A stretch of DNA of 64,000 nucleotides from Pardosa pseudoannulata (GCA_032207245.1 CM063498.1:96608851-96672850); one strand, 5' to 3'. Positions 50,995-63,847 are shown, numbered from the stretch's first letter. The notes: generated by a model from the sequence alone, not told the origin. Program-made: numbers and translations.

Positions 50995-51076
50995 GCCCAT
51001 ACGGAGTACGGGCAAATCAGTAAAGGCCCGAAAGATGTGCCCGTACCCCGTACGGGCAAATCAGGGAAGAGGTTAA
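50995..51076 (-). mobile_element. piggyBac-type terminus upstream of the 99-aa ORF
   Basis: On the minus strand TTAA (51073-51076) is followed by CCTCTTCCCTGATTTGCCC. Two subterminal repeats of about 25 bp follow (51040-51064 and 50995-51020), each an internal palindrome of the GCCCGTAC..GTACGGGC type ending in AAATCAG. The spacing of about 350 bp to the ATG is plausible for a 5' leader. I could not find the opposite terminus in the left-hand DNA. Confidence 0.55.
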
Positions 51077-52031
51077 ATTATTTGTTTCAAGCCTACAAAA
51101 ATAATATAAATTTAAAACACAGAAAAGGTAAGTTTAAAAAAAATTTAAAAGCCGTTGAGTTAATTAAAACTCCCTTTAAAGGAACAAAACCAATTTGCAA
51201 TGAAGTTATCAGATAATATTTAGGTATAATGGACCTGTGTGTAATAATCTTCTTAAAAAAGGGGTAGGTAGATGAGCCTCATTATTTATCTTTAAACGGC
51301 TTTAAAAGGAAAAAAATGGATAACTGAAAAAAAATATCATATCTGATTTCTAAGCTTTTGAAGGCTCGAAATAAAAAAGAATAAATTAGCATTAAAAACA
51401 GAAGGAAATGGCGAGATCAAATTATTTAAACGCTATATAAGGAAGTTTGTCACATGCTGTTTTCGGTGTAACTTAGTGAATGTATACTTGCCCACACTAA
51501 ATGAATGAGTAGCGGATAGGGGGCTATAAAAACTGCCATCATGAAATAAATGCTTTTTATTTTAAACTTTTATTTTTTAATGATCCACGTTAGCTCGGCA
51601 ATGAAATGTAACCGGACGGTTTTGAATCCCAAGCTCAAACTGTCCAAAGCTATTTAATTAATTTAGGTTTATTGGCGTAAAATCTTTTGGGGAGCATACT
51701 GTGCTAAAACAAGTTTTATAAATTGTAACACATTAAACAAACAAAAAGAAAGTAAAGTAAATATAATATGAATGATAACCATCACAAGACTTTAAAAGGA
51801 AATTCAAAATTAAAGCACAAATACAAGATTAAGGTTTAAAAAATATTTAAATATCAATTGATAATGTATGATTAAAAACAATAAGTGTAATTTAAAAAAA
51901 TTAAAAATTAAAATTTGAAAAATTAAAATCAGCATAATATAAAAATCATGGAATTCAGATTTTATAGTAAAAGAATATATCCAACGATCCACAGTTTACA
52001 TTCAAGAAGGATGGGAGCGTAAAATAGTATT

Positions 52032-52150
52032 GCACATAAAGTATTATTGTGGTCGCAATGTCCTTATAGTTCCTCAATGATATCTCTGGTGGTAGCACGA
52101 CAAACTTGGTTACGCTTCAAAATTACTAGGACCCACTTCATTAAAGTCAA
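52032..52150 (+). mobile_element. SINE family B, degraded fragment
   Basis: GCACATAAAGTAT, TTGTGGTCGCAATGTCC, TCTCTGGTGGTA and TTACGCTTCAAA align in order with GCACATAAAATAT, TCGTGGTCATAATGTCC, CCCCTGGGGGTA and TCTGCTTCAAA of the copy at 46866-47139. Head and tail are not recognisable. Confidence 0.5.
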
Positions 52151-53819
52151 GGTCAAGATAATTGGGTTTAACGGAGTACCTAGCGAAGTGGAAAGTCTTC
52201 ACTTTAACCTCCGAACGTAAGACAGATCAAAACATCAATTTAGGCCTCTAGGCAATAAATAAACCAAACAAAAATTTAATACAGTTCAGATGACAAGGAA
52301 GCGAGGAGGTGAGGACTTCTCATAAAAAAATAATGAGTAACCAACGAGTTGTTTTATTAGGGGATAATTAGACTGGAACCTTAACAATGACCAGTAGATA
52401 TGGTTAACAGCAATGCATGGTATTCAATACAACATGAAGTCTAGTAATGTTTACCACCTATATAGAGTGCTCCCATAACAAAATGGTCTGCAAATAACTA
52501 CGGCTTGGTACTGGCGAATGCAATAGAAGCAAGTGCCTTCCGATTCGAAATAAAAATAATAATTTTTTAATGAAATTTTACTCAGTAACATTTTTTATTT
52601 CTGCAAATGTTAAAAATTACCGAAGGTATATTTATTTCTGTGGTTTAATACCAGAGCGACCAATCAATATATATGATTGCTGGGAATTCAAGCTTAATTT
52701 ATCATTACATTTTGCTGTAGTTAAAACTATTTTTAAGACACCAGCACAGGTATTAGAATGAAATCAAAATTATTAGTCTATCTATGATTCTGTTATCTAA
52801 TATAACTATAGTTCTAGTCATATAATTCTATTTATTACCAAATTAAATGTCTAATACTGTATATACTTTATTCGACTGGTTAAACGGTAAAAAGGCCGAA
52901 TGCGCTTCTTAATAAAGGAAGAAAACACATGCCCGTGGAAATCGCGGGATGAGCAGTCAGAGGGTTAATGATATACATGGAGGCAGAAGACTGAAGAGCC
53001 ACAAATGCCTATGCAAAGAGGGGCAATAGTCCAGACAGTCTCGGTCTGTCTTACAGAAATAGTAGACAATACAATTTCACTATATACTCTCTGGTATACG
53101 GTAAAAGTACATTTTAATAAAATAACGTCGTAAACTAAGCTACTGATATATGAATATTTGAATTATGAAGAAATACTTCCTGGTAAATACATTGAAGATT
53201 TTAATACAGGCTTTCTAATGACATCGCAGATTTTATAAGAAATATATTTCTACTTAAAAAAAGCAAAACTCTAAATAAACAGCTTCACACTTAAAATTTT
53301 TCATCTCGACAGTAACAGTCTTTCACCTCATTTAATTCTTGTACCTAAATCTAATCTTATTCAATATATAGATTCTAGGAACATATTGTAGTATTACTTG
53401 CCTGGCAGTTTTGTTATGCTGATTTTACAGCAGAAGGAATTTGGTACATTTTTGAGACGTCCTGCTTTTTATTTTGATCCGATACAGATGAAAATTTTCT
53501 TATTCATTGGAGATGAGCATGTTATCATGATATAATCCATATGTTGACAAAATAGAGCAATAAGTAAATATAAATCTTTTAGATGGAAAATCTATGGAAA
53601 AGTAAATTATATTCTGATATTTTATTTTGGGATTTATTTCAAGCTTTGATAAATTCAGATAAAAGCATTAATTCTGATTTCAGATGAATATGAAAATTTT
53701 TGATAGCTAGAGGATTTAGATTAATATGCATTTCTTTTTAAATATTTATTTAATGCATACATTTATTTTAAGAACATTAAAAAGCTAAGTTACCTTCTAA
53801 AAGTCGTATGGAAAAATTT
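52151..53819. other. No gene; orphan piggyBac-type terminus at 52928-52968
   Basis: On the minus strand TTAA (52965-52968) is followed by CCCTCTGACTGCTCATCCCG and then a CCCGCGATTTCCACGGG inverted repeat, again a TTAA terminus with a subterminal palindrome. No partner end was found. The 63-codon frame 52570-52761 to its left has no motif I recognise. Confidence 0.4.
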
Positions 53820-54418
53820 CCATTTGAATTAACCATTTAAAATTACTTTTTACAAGTAAATACTGCACTGACGTAATTAATTCTAATGTAGAAATACTAA
53901 CTTATAAAAACTTTTAGAAAGTATTAGAGCGATTACTAGTAGATTTAGTAATCACTCATTTCTTGTATGTTTAACGGCTTATTATTTTTAACAATATGCT
54001 ATATTTACGCCATTCATTCTAATGTATGATTTCTTAACTTATCAAAGGTTTTATTATCCAATCGCTCATTTCTTGTATGTTCAATGACTTATTTTTAACA
54101 ATAGGTATTGTTATCACTAGTGATCAAGAAACTTTATTGACGTAGTTAAAAAAAATTATTGAAAACCTTCACAAAACTGAGTTTTAAACAAGCTGTTATT
54201 TTAAAATATTTTCTGTTCTTGAACTACACACAGTGAGCTTTAAACGAATATACTATAAAAGAAAGAATTGTTCTGTGAGACATAGATAACGTGCTATTCA
54301 ATAAATTAATACAAACTTATGTGTTCTATGTCATTTTCTCTCTTTAAATATAATAAATAATTTACATTAAATATAGAAGAAATTAAAAGGTTTATATTGA
54401 GTGATATTCACTTTTTAA

Positions 54419-54468
<50 letters not shown>

Positions 54469-54480
54469 TATATATATATA
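53820..54480. repeat. Tandem duplication, copy 1
   Basis: The block starts CATTTGAATTAACC and matches 54697 onward with an offset of 876 bp at the left, falling to 864 bp at the right because of small indels. Identity is very high over 53930-54420. It ends in (AT)n (54424-54480). Internally there is an older repeat: the TCATTTCTTGTATGTT block occurs twice about 115 bp apart. Confidence 0.9.
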
Positions 54481-54695
54481 TTTTGTAACGAATTCACGTT
54501 ACATTAAATTCTGATACAGACTTAACTAAAACCTCAAGAAAAGACGGCATGATGTATAAAGAACAGCAAACGTGCCTTTTGTGAACTTTCGAACTGGGTC
54601 TTCTTTACATAGTGAAAGGCCGTTGTTTAGCGTATAATGGGATGCTGAATGGAGGATTGTTGACATCGAAGACCATCTCAAATCATTCTGTCTGA

Positions 54696-55282
54696 CCATT
54701 TGAATTAACCATTTAAAATTACTTTTTACAAGTACATACTGCACTGACTTAATTCTAATGTAGAAATACTAACTTAAAGATAACTAAGAATAAAGATTAC
54801 TAGTAGTTTTAGTAATCACTCATTTCTTGTATGTTTAACGGCTTATTATTTTTAACAATATGCTATATTTACGCCATTCATTCTAATGTATGATTTCTTA
54901 ACTTATCAAAGGTTTTATTATCCAATCGCTCATTTCTTGTATGTTCAATGACTTATTTTTAACAATAGGTATTGTTATCACTAGTGATCAAGAAACTTTA
55001 TTGACGTAGTTAAAAAAAATTATTGAAAACCTTCACAAAACTGAGTTTTAAACAAGCTGTTATTTTAAAATATTTTCTGTTCTTGAATTACACACAGTGA
55101 GCTTTAAACGAATATACTATAAAAGAAAGAATTGTTCTGTGAGACATAGATAACGTGCTATTTAATAAATTAATACAAACTTATGTGTTCTATGTCATTT
55201 TCTCTCTTTAAATATAATAAATAATTTACATTAAATATAGAAGAAATTAAAAGGTTTATATTGAGTGATATTCACTTTTTAA

Positions 55283-55354
<72 letters not shown>

Positions 55355-55363
55355 AGTACATAT
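54696..55363. repeat. Tandem duplication, copy 2
   Basis: Second copy of the 53820-54480 block, ending in a longer (AT)n (55287-55350) and a (GT)n not present in copy 1. The intervening 54481-54695 is single-copy here. The 72-codon minus frame 54526-54744 spans the junction and has no motif. Confidence 0.9.
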
Positions 55364-55921
55364 ATATATTTGTGTGTGTGCGGCGTGTGTGTAACGATAT
55401 TTTAACATAATTAGTTTTTACTTTCAGTCACATTCTGTAATAATTTTTCCTTTATAGAAAAGGCAAGGCTATTTAACCATTTTATGAAATTTATCTTCTT
55501 TTCTCTTAAATAGTAACAATGTTGGCAAGATACAAGTAGCCAGACAATAAATTACTTAAGTTACTTAAGTCGTGAAGCAGTCAGCTTTTCTTAATAACTA
55601 TCTTATATACTATAATCTGTGCATGTGTGCTGACTCCAATGAATTCAGCATCCGTGTAGATCTGGATACACAATGACAGATATAAATAACATAACGAAAA
55701 TCGTTATCCAGTCCCATAAATGTGTTTTAGCACATGTTCATTTATGTGATTTAATATATAAATGCATTGTTTTGGAAGTCACTAATAGTGGCAAATAGTA
55801 TATTTATTTCGCAATTAATATGGACAATACAGAAAATCATACGGCGTTGCAAATGTAAATATGGAAAAATGGGTTATAATTTAGGTAATGTTTAACAGCT
55901 TGGCTAAAAAAGTGCATAAAG

Positions 55922-56067
55922 ATTTGGTTTGGAACACTACAGTCAACTGTTTTGCTATACTAGGGATAATGTGATTGAGAACTACTGCTAAAAGCCAATC
56001 CCGAACATATACGATCATCCATGGTGGCAACGAGATTCGAACTTGTGAACTCGGCCATCGTTCGGTA
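55922..56067 (-). mobile_element. SINE family A, copy 3
   Basis: On the minus strand it begins near ACCGAACGATGGCC, has AAGTTCGAATCTCG as B box, GATGATCGTATAT in place of the GATGTTCGTAGCC block, and ends in GTGTTCCAAACCAAATC. It is shorter than the 42-kb copy, with internal deletions. The 73-codon frame 55881-56102 lies on the same strand through the SINE and is not a gene. Confidence 0.7.
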
Positions 56068-56917
56068 CAGTGCATAAAGGAAATAGAAAGATTCGTTAAC
56101 AAATAGTTAGCTATTTTCTAGAGTCACTTTACACTTGGCTGTATTTTATTTGTAATAGCACTCTCATTCAGTAAAATCAGGCATACAGGTTAAGCTAAGT
56201 TGATGAAGATCTCAGCTCAGATTAGAGCTTCAAGCCTAGGATGCCCGGAGCAACTTTTATGAGCCGAATACTAGCAAATTGCATTACCAAAAATACTTTA
56301 TTAAAAGTTTGAATTATATTTCGGATTATTTAAAATGTTAAGTTTTAAATCTATTTTGGACTGTAGATCTTATTTTTAGCATTTCGAAAACACAAGCATA
56401 AGGCATACACAAGTTAAAATTTAAATCACATCTTTAAATTTCTTAACTTTAATTAATTAACGATGTAATTTTCACCGCATCTCTCCTCTGACCACAAAAA
56501 CTAAATAAAAATTTAAAAGTGTATGGGCATGCACTGGGTCTCTGGAACTCAAATTTAATAAAAGTATATCTTTCTGTGAAAACAATTTAGAGAAAATTAC
56601 GAAAATACATGTTAATATGGTCTGAAAGATCTATAAGACAGTTACTGAAAATTTGGAAAATTTATTTCTATTGCATGATTTTGTGTGGAATATTTTTATA
56701 ACGCTCGGGCTTCATAGTCCCGGCACGCGTCCTAGAGAGTTAAATTTGAAAGTTACAGAATTGAAAACTGCTGCAATTAACTTCAGAAAAGTTCTTTCCC
56801 GGAGATATGTGACGATTAGAATTAAAGATAAAAATATTAATCTTGATAATAAGTTGAAGTTATCGGAAAGTCATAAAACTTCCTCATATATCATATCTTA
56901 ATCAAAAGGTTATATAT

Positions 56918-57774
56918 TTACTGTGAAAGACCGAAATCTGGAGAATGTCGACTTTCACCGGTGAATGTCAACATTCACGTAGTCATTTGGTGTATACCCG
57001 AAATATCTGCCCTTATTTCTGACTTCCGGTAAATGACGACATTTACCATGCACTAATGGTGAATGTTTAACATGTCGGATATTCATATTTTCTTCTCCGT
57101 AATTCAGTCAAATCTATACTACTAGAACATGTAACTGTTGAAATTTTCTTTTTACAATAACAGCGTTTAACTATGGAGAGTAAATTTTCTTTACACAATA
57201 TAAACTGATTACGCTTATAAAGCTGCTTGAAGGTACCATTTTTGTTTATTAATTTATAAAAGTTGGAATCTTCTATTGGAACAACAACTGCCAATACATT
57301 TCGGGCATCTGTATGACTACGGTTGACAGCAGGGACTTGTATTCGCACAGTGTCATCAATTTGAGCAGGAGTAAATTTTTTTAGGTTTGCAACATTTTCG
57401 TTGCATGCATTAGAAGATTATCTTTTGCTGTCGCTCTTTTAATAGAGATAAATTTCTGCTGTTTAGTCAGGGCTTGATAGAAGGCGTTGTAGTTTGGAGC
57501 TCTTCTTCCATATTTTCCTTTGGAATGGACACAGAGACTTTGGAGTATTCATTCATGGTATGTGCTGTTTTGACATATATCATTATAAGTTTTAATAATA
57601 AAATATGATTTAAAAACGTAAAAAAATATTTTTTAACATTCCCCATCAGTGCATGGGGATTGTCGACATACACCGGTGATAGTCCGAATATATAAGAATA
57701 TAATCAAATATTCGGTTTTTCACTCAGGTATTTGGTGTATGTCGACATTCTCCAATTTCGGAAATTCACAGTAA
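56918..57774 (-). mobile_element. Ginger-like DNA transposon remnant with inverted termini
   Basis: The left end TTACTGTGAAAGACCGAAAT is mirrored at the right end, read on the minus strand, by TTACTGTGAATTTCCGAAAT. Both continue TGGAGAATGTCGAC. Further GTCGACA/GTCAACA/GACGACA motifs followed by (T)ACC(GG) recur inside both ends (56960-57060, 57640-57745), probable transposase sites. The interior carries a decayed integrase C-terminus on the minus strand. Flanking TATATA prevents a clear call of the target duplication. Length is about 857 bp, against several kb for an autonomous element. Confidence 0.75.
57067..57465 (-). pseudogene. KRBA2/Ginger-type integrase C-terminal remnant
   Basis: The minus-strand frame 57067-57348 reads R-I-Q-V-P-A-V-N-R, then D-A-R-N-V-L-A-V-V-V, a D-S-N-F-Y-K-L-I-N-K-N-G motif, F-K-Q-L-Y-K-R-N-Q-F and L-C-K-E-N. 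This order is characteristic of the C-terminal region of KRAB-A-domain-protein-2-like/Ginger integrases, which are common in arthropod genomes. Upstream coding sequence (57350-57465) continues in another frame, with a break near an A7 run at about 57385, so at least one frameshift is present. The integrase catalytic core is missing, and the usual Cys-rich tail after L-C-K-E-N is not recognisable. Confidence 0.6.
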
Positions 57775-57780
57775 CATATA

Positions 57781-58409
57781 TATCTGAAATACATAGAGAA
57801 TAGGGAGTAATTATTGGGTTACCAGGCTCAGTTTATTAAAACTGTGGTACGTAACAGTAATTGAATGAATTTTACTTTATGGTATTGATACCTGGGACCT
57901 CTTTATTAATATTCATGGTAAAGGAAAACTATTGTAAGTTCAAAGTAGTCGTTTCTTCGGTAAAATAATACACAGTTACAATTGTGCTTCCTGTTTGGTA
58001 TTAAATACTTTTACCGGTATCCCTCCAGTTACAATAACTGAAGAAAGTTTTGTACGAAAATAATATTTTAAAAATTATGGTGATTTTTTTTTATCTTGGA
58101 CATAGTTACATTGACTATAATGCTACTAACATCAAAAATCAGAAAACAATTAATATACCTAGCAATGCTCTCTATAAATCTGTAAATAAACCAAGATAGT
58201 AAAGAAATTCATAATCGTAATTTACGAATTAATTGCTTGATTACTTGTACAGATGGGAGTAAAACACAGACAACCGGTTTAGCAAAATAATAGTATATAA
58301 TAGGAAAGTAATCTATAAACAGTAAAAAAAAAAAACTCATAAATGAAAATCGATTTTTCAAGCAGGAATTTTAGCAATTCCTAAGATATTAGCTAGTTTA
58401 AAAATATTT
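57781..58409. other. No gene seen
   Basis: AT-rich sequence without repeats shared elsewhere in the window. A11 run near 58325. Confidence 0.4.
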
Positions 58410-61400
58410 TTGTAATAGGATTACTATATATTTATAATAGTAAGATTACTCATAGTAAGAAGATTAAATTAGTAATTAAAAATTTTTTAAATGCCTTAAA
58501 AATCTAATTTAAAGTAAAGAATAAATAAACTTTTAAATAAATAAACCATTTGAATTTTTATCACACTTTCCCAAGACTACTTATTTGAATAAGATTTAAA
58601 ATTCGTTTTAAAATAAAAAACTATTACCATGAGTAATATAATATTAATATACTTAAAATTTAAAACGTTTTTAAAGAGTATTACGTTACGTTCCTTGAAA
58701 GAGTGCCTGAAGAAACTTTTTTTATGCGCTAAAACATTTCGGCAATTACAACCTTGGTTTAACTGAAGATAAAAATCTCTAAATAATGTAATATCCTCAG
58801 TGATATTTTACGTGAATAAAGGAAACATTCAATTCACAACGTCCTCCTAATTTAATAGGTTTGTTTGCCAGCTATTTAAATGTGATTCTTCGAATTTCTA
58901 CATGCGGACAAAAGAATCATTATCGCGAGAAAGGTAGTCTGAAACACTTTAGAAACTGCGTTTAAGTTTTCTCTCTAATCCATCACTGAGCTATCTTTGG
59001 CGCCCGTCAACTGGTGCCATTTTGTAACGACTTAGGTAGATTCCATAGTCTTTACAAAACCTCTATGTCTCCATACTAAATATAATAGTAATAGTGTACT
59101 AAATATACTTTGTATACATATATTAATAAGATTACTCATATGAGAGTACAATATGTTACTAAAATTTCAAAATAGCGTTTGAAGTGCATTAAAAACAATA
59201 TTCAAAGTAAATAATTAAATGTTTGAATACATAAACCTTTTTAACTTTTATCACACTTTTCAAAGATTACTTATTTGAACAAAAATTAAAATTTGTTTTA
59301 AAATGCAAAACTTTCCCCATGAATACAATAATACTAATATACTTAAAATTTAAAGCAATTCTTTAAAGAGTATTACTTTACGTTTCTTTAAACAAGAGTG
59401 CTTGAAGAAATTTTTTTTTATGCTCCAAGACATTTCGACAATTCCATTCCAGCTTTAAAACTGAAGATAAAAATTCCTAAATAATGTCCTAACCTCACAG
59501 ATATTTTACGTGAATAATGGAAACATTCAACTCACAACGTCTTCCGCATTTAATAGGTTTTTTTGTCAGCTATTTAAAAGTGATTTTTCGAATTCCAACA
59601 TGCGGACAAAAGAATCATTATCGCGAGAAAGGTAGTCTGAAACGCTTTAGAAATTGCTTCAAGTTTTCGCTTTAATCTATCACCGAGATATCTTTAGTGT
59701 CCGTCAACTGGTGCCTATTTTAAACGACCTAGGTGCATTCCATATTCTTTATAAATCTTCTTTGTTTTCAATTTCTATAGAATACTAAATATAAATGTGA
59801 TATTGTACTAAATATACTAAATATATAGTAAAAAGATTACTATATATTTCTAATAGTCAGATTACTCATATAAGAGTACAATATGTATTAAAACACTACT
59901 TATTTGAATAAGAATTAAAATATGTTTTAAAATACAAAAATATACCAATGAATACTATAATAGTAATATACTTAAAATTTAACGCAATTCGTTTAAGAGT
60001 ATTACGTTACACTTCATGAAACGAGACTTGAAGAAACTATTTTTTATGCTCCAAGATATTTCGACAATTCCATCCTAGCTTTTACTGAAGATAATAATCC
60101 TTAAATAGTGTCCTGACATCATTGATATTTTACGTGAATAAAGGAAACATTCAAATAACGTCGTCTTACAAATTTAATAAGTTTGTTTGTCAGGTATTTA
60201 AAAGTGATTCTTCCATATCCAATATGCGGACAAAAGAATCATTATCGCGAATAAGGTAGTCTCAAAAACACTTTAGAAACTGCGTTAAGTTTATTCTCTA
60301 ATCCATCACTAAGATATCTTTGGCGCCCGTCTGCTTGCCCAATTTTGTAACTGCCTAGGTGGATTCCACAATCTTTATAAAACTTCCTTGTCTCCAAGTT
60401 CTATAGTATACTAAATATAATAGTTATATTGAACTAAATATACTAAATATGTAGTAATAAGATCACTATATATTTCTAATAGTCAAATTACTCATATAAG
60501 AGTACAATATATTACTGAAATTTCAAAATAAATTTTAAAATGCAATAAAATCAAATTTAAAGTTTAATAAAATAAACATTTGAATATATAAACCTTTTAA
60601 ACTTTTATTACACTTTTCAAAGACTACTTATTTTAATAAGATTTGAAATATGTTTTAAAATGCAAAACCATCCCCATGAATACAATAATAGTAATGTACG
60701 TAAAAACTAAAGCAATTTGTTAAAGAGTATTAAGTTACGTTTCTTGAAACAAGATTGCTTAAAGAAATTTTTTTATGCTCCAAAACATTTCGACAATTCT
60801 AGCCTAGCTTTAACTGAAGATAAAAATTTCTAAATAATGTTTTAATCTCAGCAATATTTTACGTGAATAAAGAAAACATTCAACTCACATCGTCTTCCAC
60901 ATTTAAAGGTTTGTTAGCTATTTAAAAGTGATTCTTCCAAATCCAACATGCGGACAAAAGAATCATTATCGCGAGAAAGGTAGTCTGAAACACTTTAGAA
61001 ACTGCATTAAGTTTCTTTCTAATCCATTACTGAGATATCTTGGCCCGTCAATTGGCGCCATTTTGTAACGACCTAGGTAGATTCTACAATCTTTACAAAA
61101 CTTCTTTGTCTTCAATTTCTATAGTAAACCAAATATAATAGTAATATTATACTAAATACACTAAATATATACTAATAAGGTTACTATATATTTCTAATAG
61201 TCAGATTACTCCTATAAAAGTACAATATATTACTAAAATTTCAAAATAAAGTTTAAAATGCATTAAAAATCAAATTTAAAGTAAGTAAAAAACCTTTTTA
61301 ACTTTTATAACACTTTTAAAAGATTACTTATTTGAGTAAGTTTTAAAATATGTTTTAAAATACAAAATTATCTTCATGAATACTATAATACTAATATACA

Positions 61401-61850
61401 TAAAATTTAAAGTAATTTGTTAAAGAGTGTTACGTTACGTTTCTTGAAACGAGAGTGCTCTAAGAAACTTTTTTTATGCTCCAATACACTAAAACAATTC
61501 CATCATAGTTTTAACTGAAGTTAAAAATCCTTAAAGAATGTCCTAACATCAGTGATATTTACGTGAATAAAGGAAACATTTAACTCGCAACGTCTTTCGC
61601 ATTTAATAGGTTTGTTTGTCAGCTATTTAAAAGATATTCTTCGAAATCCAACTCGTGGACAAAAGAATCATTACCGCGAGAAAGGTAGTCTGAAACACTT
61701 TAGAAATTGCTTCAAGTTTTCGATTTAATCCATCACTGAGATATCGTTGGCGCCCGTCAACTGGCGCCATTTTGTATTGAACTAGGTGGATTTCACAATA
61801 TTTACAAAACCTCATTGTCTTCCATTTCTATAGTGCACTGCTCTTTGAAT
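58410..61850. repeat. Tandem array, 5 units of ~620-725 bp
   Basis: The core GCGGACAAAAGAATCATTA recurs at 58901, 59599, 60223, 60947 and 61652 (the first base of the containing block), giving periods of 698, 624, 724 and 705 bp. The best conserved part of the unit is about 250 bp, from TTACGTGAATAAAGGAAACATT through the core, TCGCGAGAAAGGTAGTCTGA and TATCTTTGGCGCCCGTCAAC to TGGCGCCATTTTG. The rest is AT-rich and drifts with indels. GGCGCC appears as an inverted pair around CGTCAACT in the best copies. No frame is open across the units; the 62-codon minus frame 61627-61815 is closed in the other copies. Confidence 0.85.
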
Positions 61851-62408
61851 GATATTTTTTTCAGAAAATTATGGTGAAAAATTGCGTAAATAACAGGTTT
61901 TAGTTTATTTGAACTATGACATTCCTTTATTGTGATGCAACCTCTGTCTTATATTACAGTTATGTCATATTTAAAAGAACAAAGCCCATTCAGAATTGTA
62001 AAATTCGACAAAAGATAAGAAATATTTGCTTTTCACTGAAAATGTAGGAAAGAAGACTGAATGATAATTATCGTTAGTTGGTTGAAAAATTTAGGAACAA
62101 CAATACGATGATAGAAAACTAGATAGACTAAACTGATTGTTTTAAACCTTATTAGTTAAATTAGAATTTACAGGGTTATTTTTTTCTTACAATACATTCT
62201 GAAAGTTCTGAATATTCTTTATTTAATAGAGTATTTATCATAACGGAGTAAATTTTTAAAACAATTTTTGAAACTTTAAAATAATGATAAACAGAGAAAA
62301 AGGAATTTGTTAGCACTGTTCACAAGTTTAAATAATTGGTTATGTAAATTGTATTTATAATAAATTTATAATATATTATATAAATAAATTTTGATAGTCA
62401 GAAAAAAG

Positions 62409-62454
<46 letters not shown>
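62409..62454. repeat. (AT)n microsatellite
   Basis: A pure AT dinucleotide run of 46 bp. The 61-codon frame 62391-62576 depends on it. Confidence 0.95.
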
Positions 62455-62457
<3 letters not shown>

Positions 62458-62789
62458 TAACTTATATAAAAATTAATTTAACCTATATAATGTCTTGGGA
62501 AAACATAAATGCTATTAATCAACTTGATTTTTCAGAATTTTTTTTAAATTTGAATAAAAAAATTGTTTTATTGTAGGCTTTAGTTTTCTTCTTATTTATA
62601 TGTATTAAATACTATAATTTTCCGACTCTTGTGCCTTAAAAAAATTGTTCAACTTAAATGTGTAATAGCAGTTTGTTAAAAGTTTAAACAATCCGAACTT
62701 GTAGAGTCACTAAATTTTTACAACTCAGTGAACTTGTTAAAGCTCCCGTAAAATATGTTCCCGTATGAATAACGTATAATAAATAAAGA

Positions 62790-63055
62790 TTTACAGCTAA
62801 TAACATTCTACCATTTTTTTTCATTGTAAATTTACTAACATATGACGGAGTTATGTTTTAACATTTAACGAAGTATTTCATTAAACGTCTAAGAAAAGAG
62901 CTTATTTTGCTTCCGTGTAAGGAACTTATATTGCAATAAAAAAGCGCTACAACTAATAGTATTTTACCATTTCATTTACTGTAAAATTACTAAAATGTAT
63001 TAGAAAGTTATTAATATAACATTAACGGAGTATTTCATTAAATTAAAAAAATTCT
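62790..63055. repeat. Diverged tandem duplication, offset about 156 bp
   Basis: Two blocks share TA(A/G)TATTCTACCATTT-like starts (62803, 62958), ACTGTAAA.TTACTAA, GTTAT..T.TAACATT and AACG(A/G)AGTATTTCATTAAA. Confidence 0.5.
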
Positions 63056-63079
63056 TACAATATAAATTATATATATATA

Positions 63080-63345
63080 TCTTTATATATAAAATTCTTC
63101 TGTCAGCGTATTTGTAAAAGAACTCATCTTAAACGGCTAGACTGATTTTGATGAAATTTTGTGTTTGTAATAAAGTTGATTCGAGAATGGGTTCGATTCA
63201 TGATAGAAAATGTTATTTATTGAAAATCCAGAATTGTAGGCTTATTGAGATTTATTTGAAATCTGTGGCTATTTATGTGTGGCACAGTGGTCAGCGCAAC
63301 GAGCTTCAGTACGAGAAATCCCAGGATCGAATCCTCTTACACATT
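63080..63345 (+). mobile_element. Helitron-like family H2, copy 4 (3'-truncated)
   Basis: The element starts TCTTTATATATAAAATTC after host A (63079). It continues TTCTGTCAGCG and GACTGATTTTGATGAAATTT, and carries the tRNA-like segment at about 63275-63338 with A box TGGCACAGTGG and B box GGATCGAATCC. The family's 3' half after the B box is missing, so no CTRR end is present. The 66-codon frame 63148-63348 lies wholly inside. Confidence 0.75.
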
Positions 63346-63847
63346 TGAAACGCACAAACATTTTAAATTTTTCTCCTTAATAATTAAAAATTTATCATTG
63401 AAAAAATAAGGAAATATACATGAACATTATAATGTGAATCGGATGAAAAATATATTGTATACAATCTGTAAAAATTTCTTAAAAAGGTCTTAAAATCTTT
63501 TTGAGATAACATGTGCGTTACATGAAAAAAACACAACTTGAGAAAAATCAAATTTCAGTTTGGTAAGCTAAATTTCTTTACAATAAACAGCTGACAAGCT
63601 TTTATTTATAACTCTTCTCAATATTGGAATTTTTTTACGCTGATTGTTTTAAAATGTTCAGAACTAAATTCTTTTTCACATATATTTTTTTCTGAAAATT
63701 CTAATTTTTTATCGATTTACCAGTCGTCAGTAATTTCTCACTCAGATAACTTTAGTAGGGTGTAAAATGATAGAAAAGAAGGGAAAAAACATAAGGCAAG
63801 CCACATACTCATGACAGCAAAGAAATCAGACTACTGCAGTGTATTAA

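Noticed and set aside
52570..52761. 63-codon frame beside an orphan TTAA terminus, considered as a transposase exon
   Set aside because: No motif of piggyBac or any other transposase could be seen.
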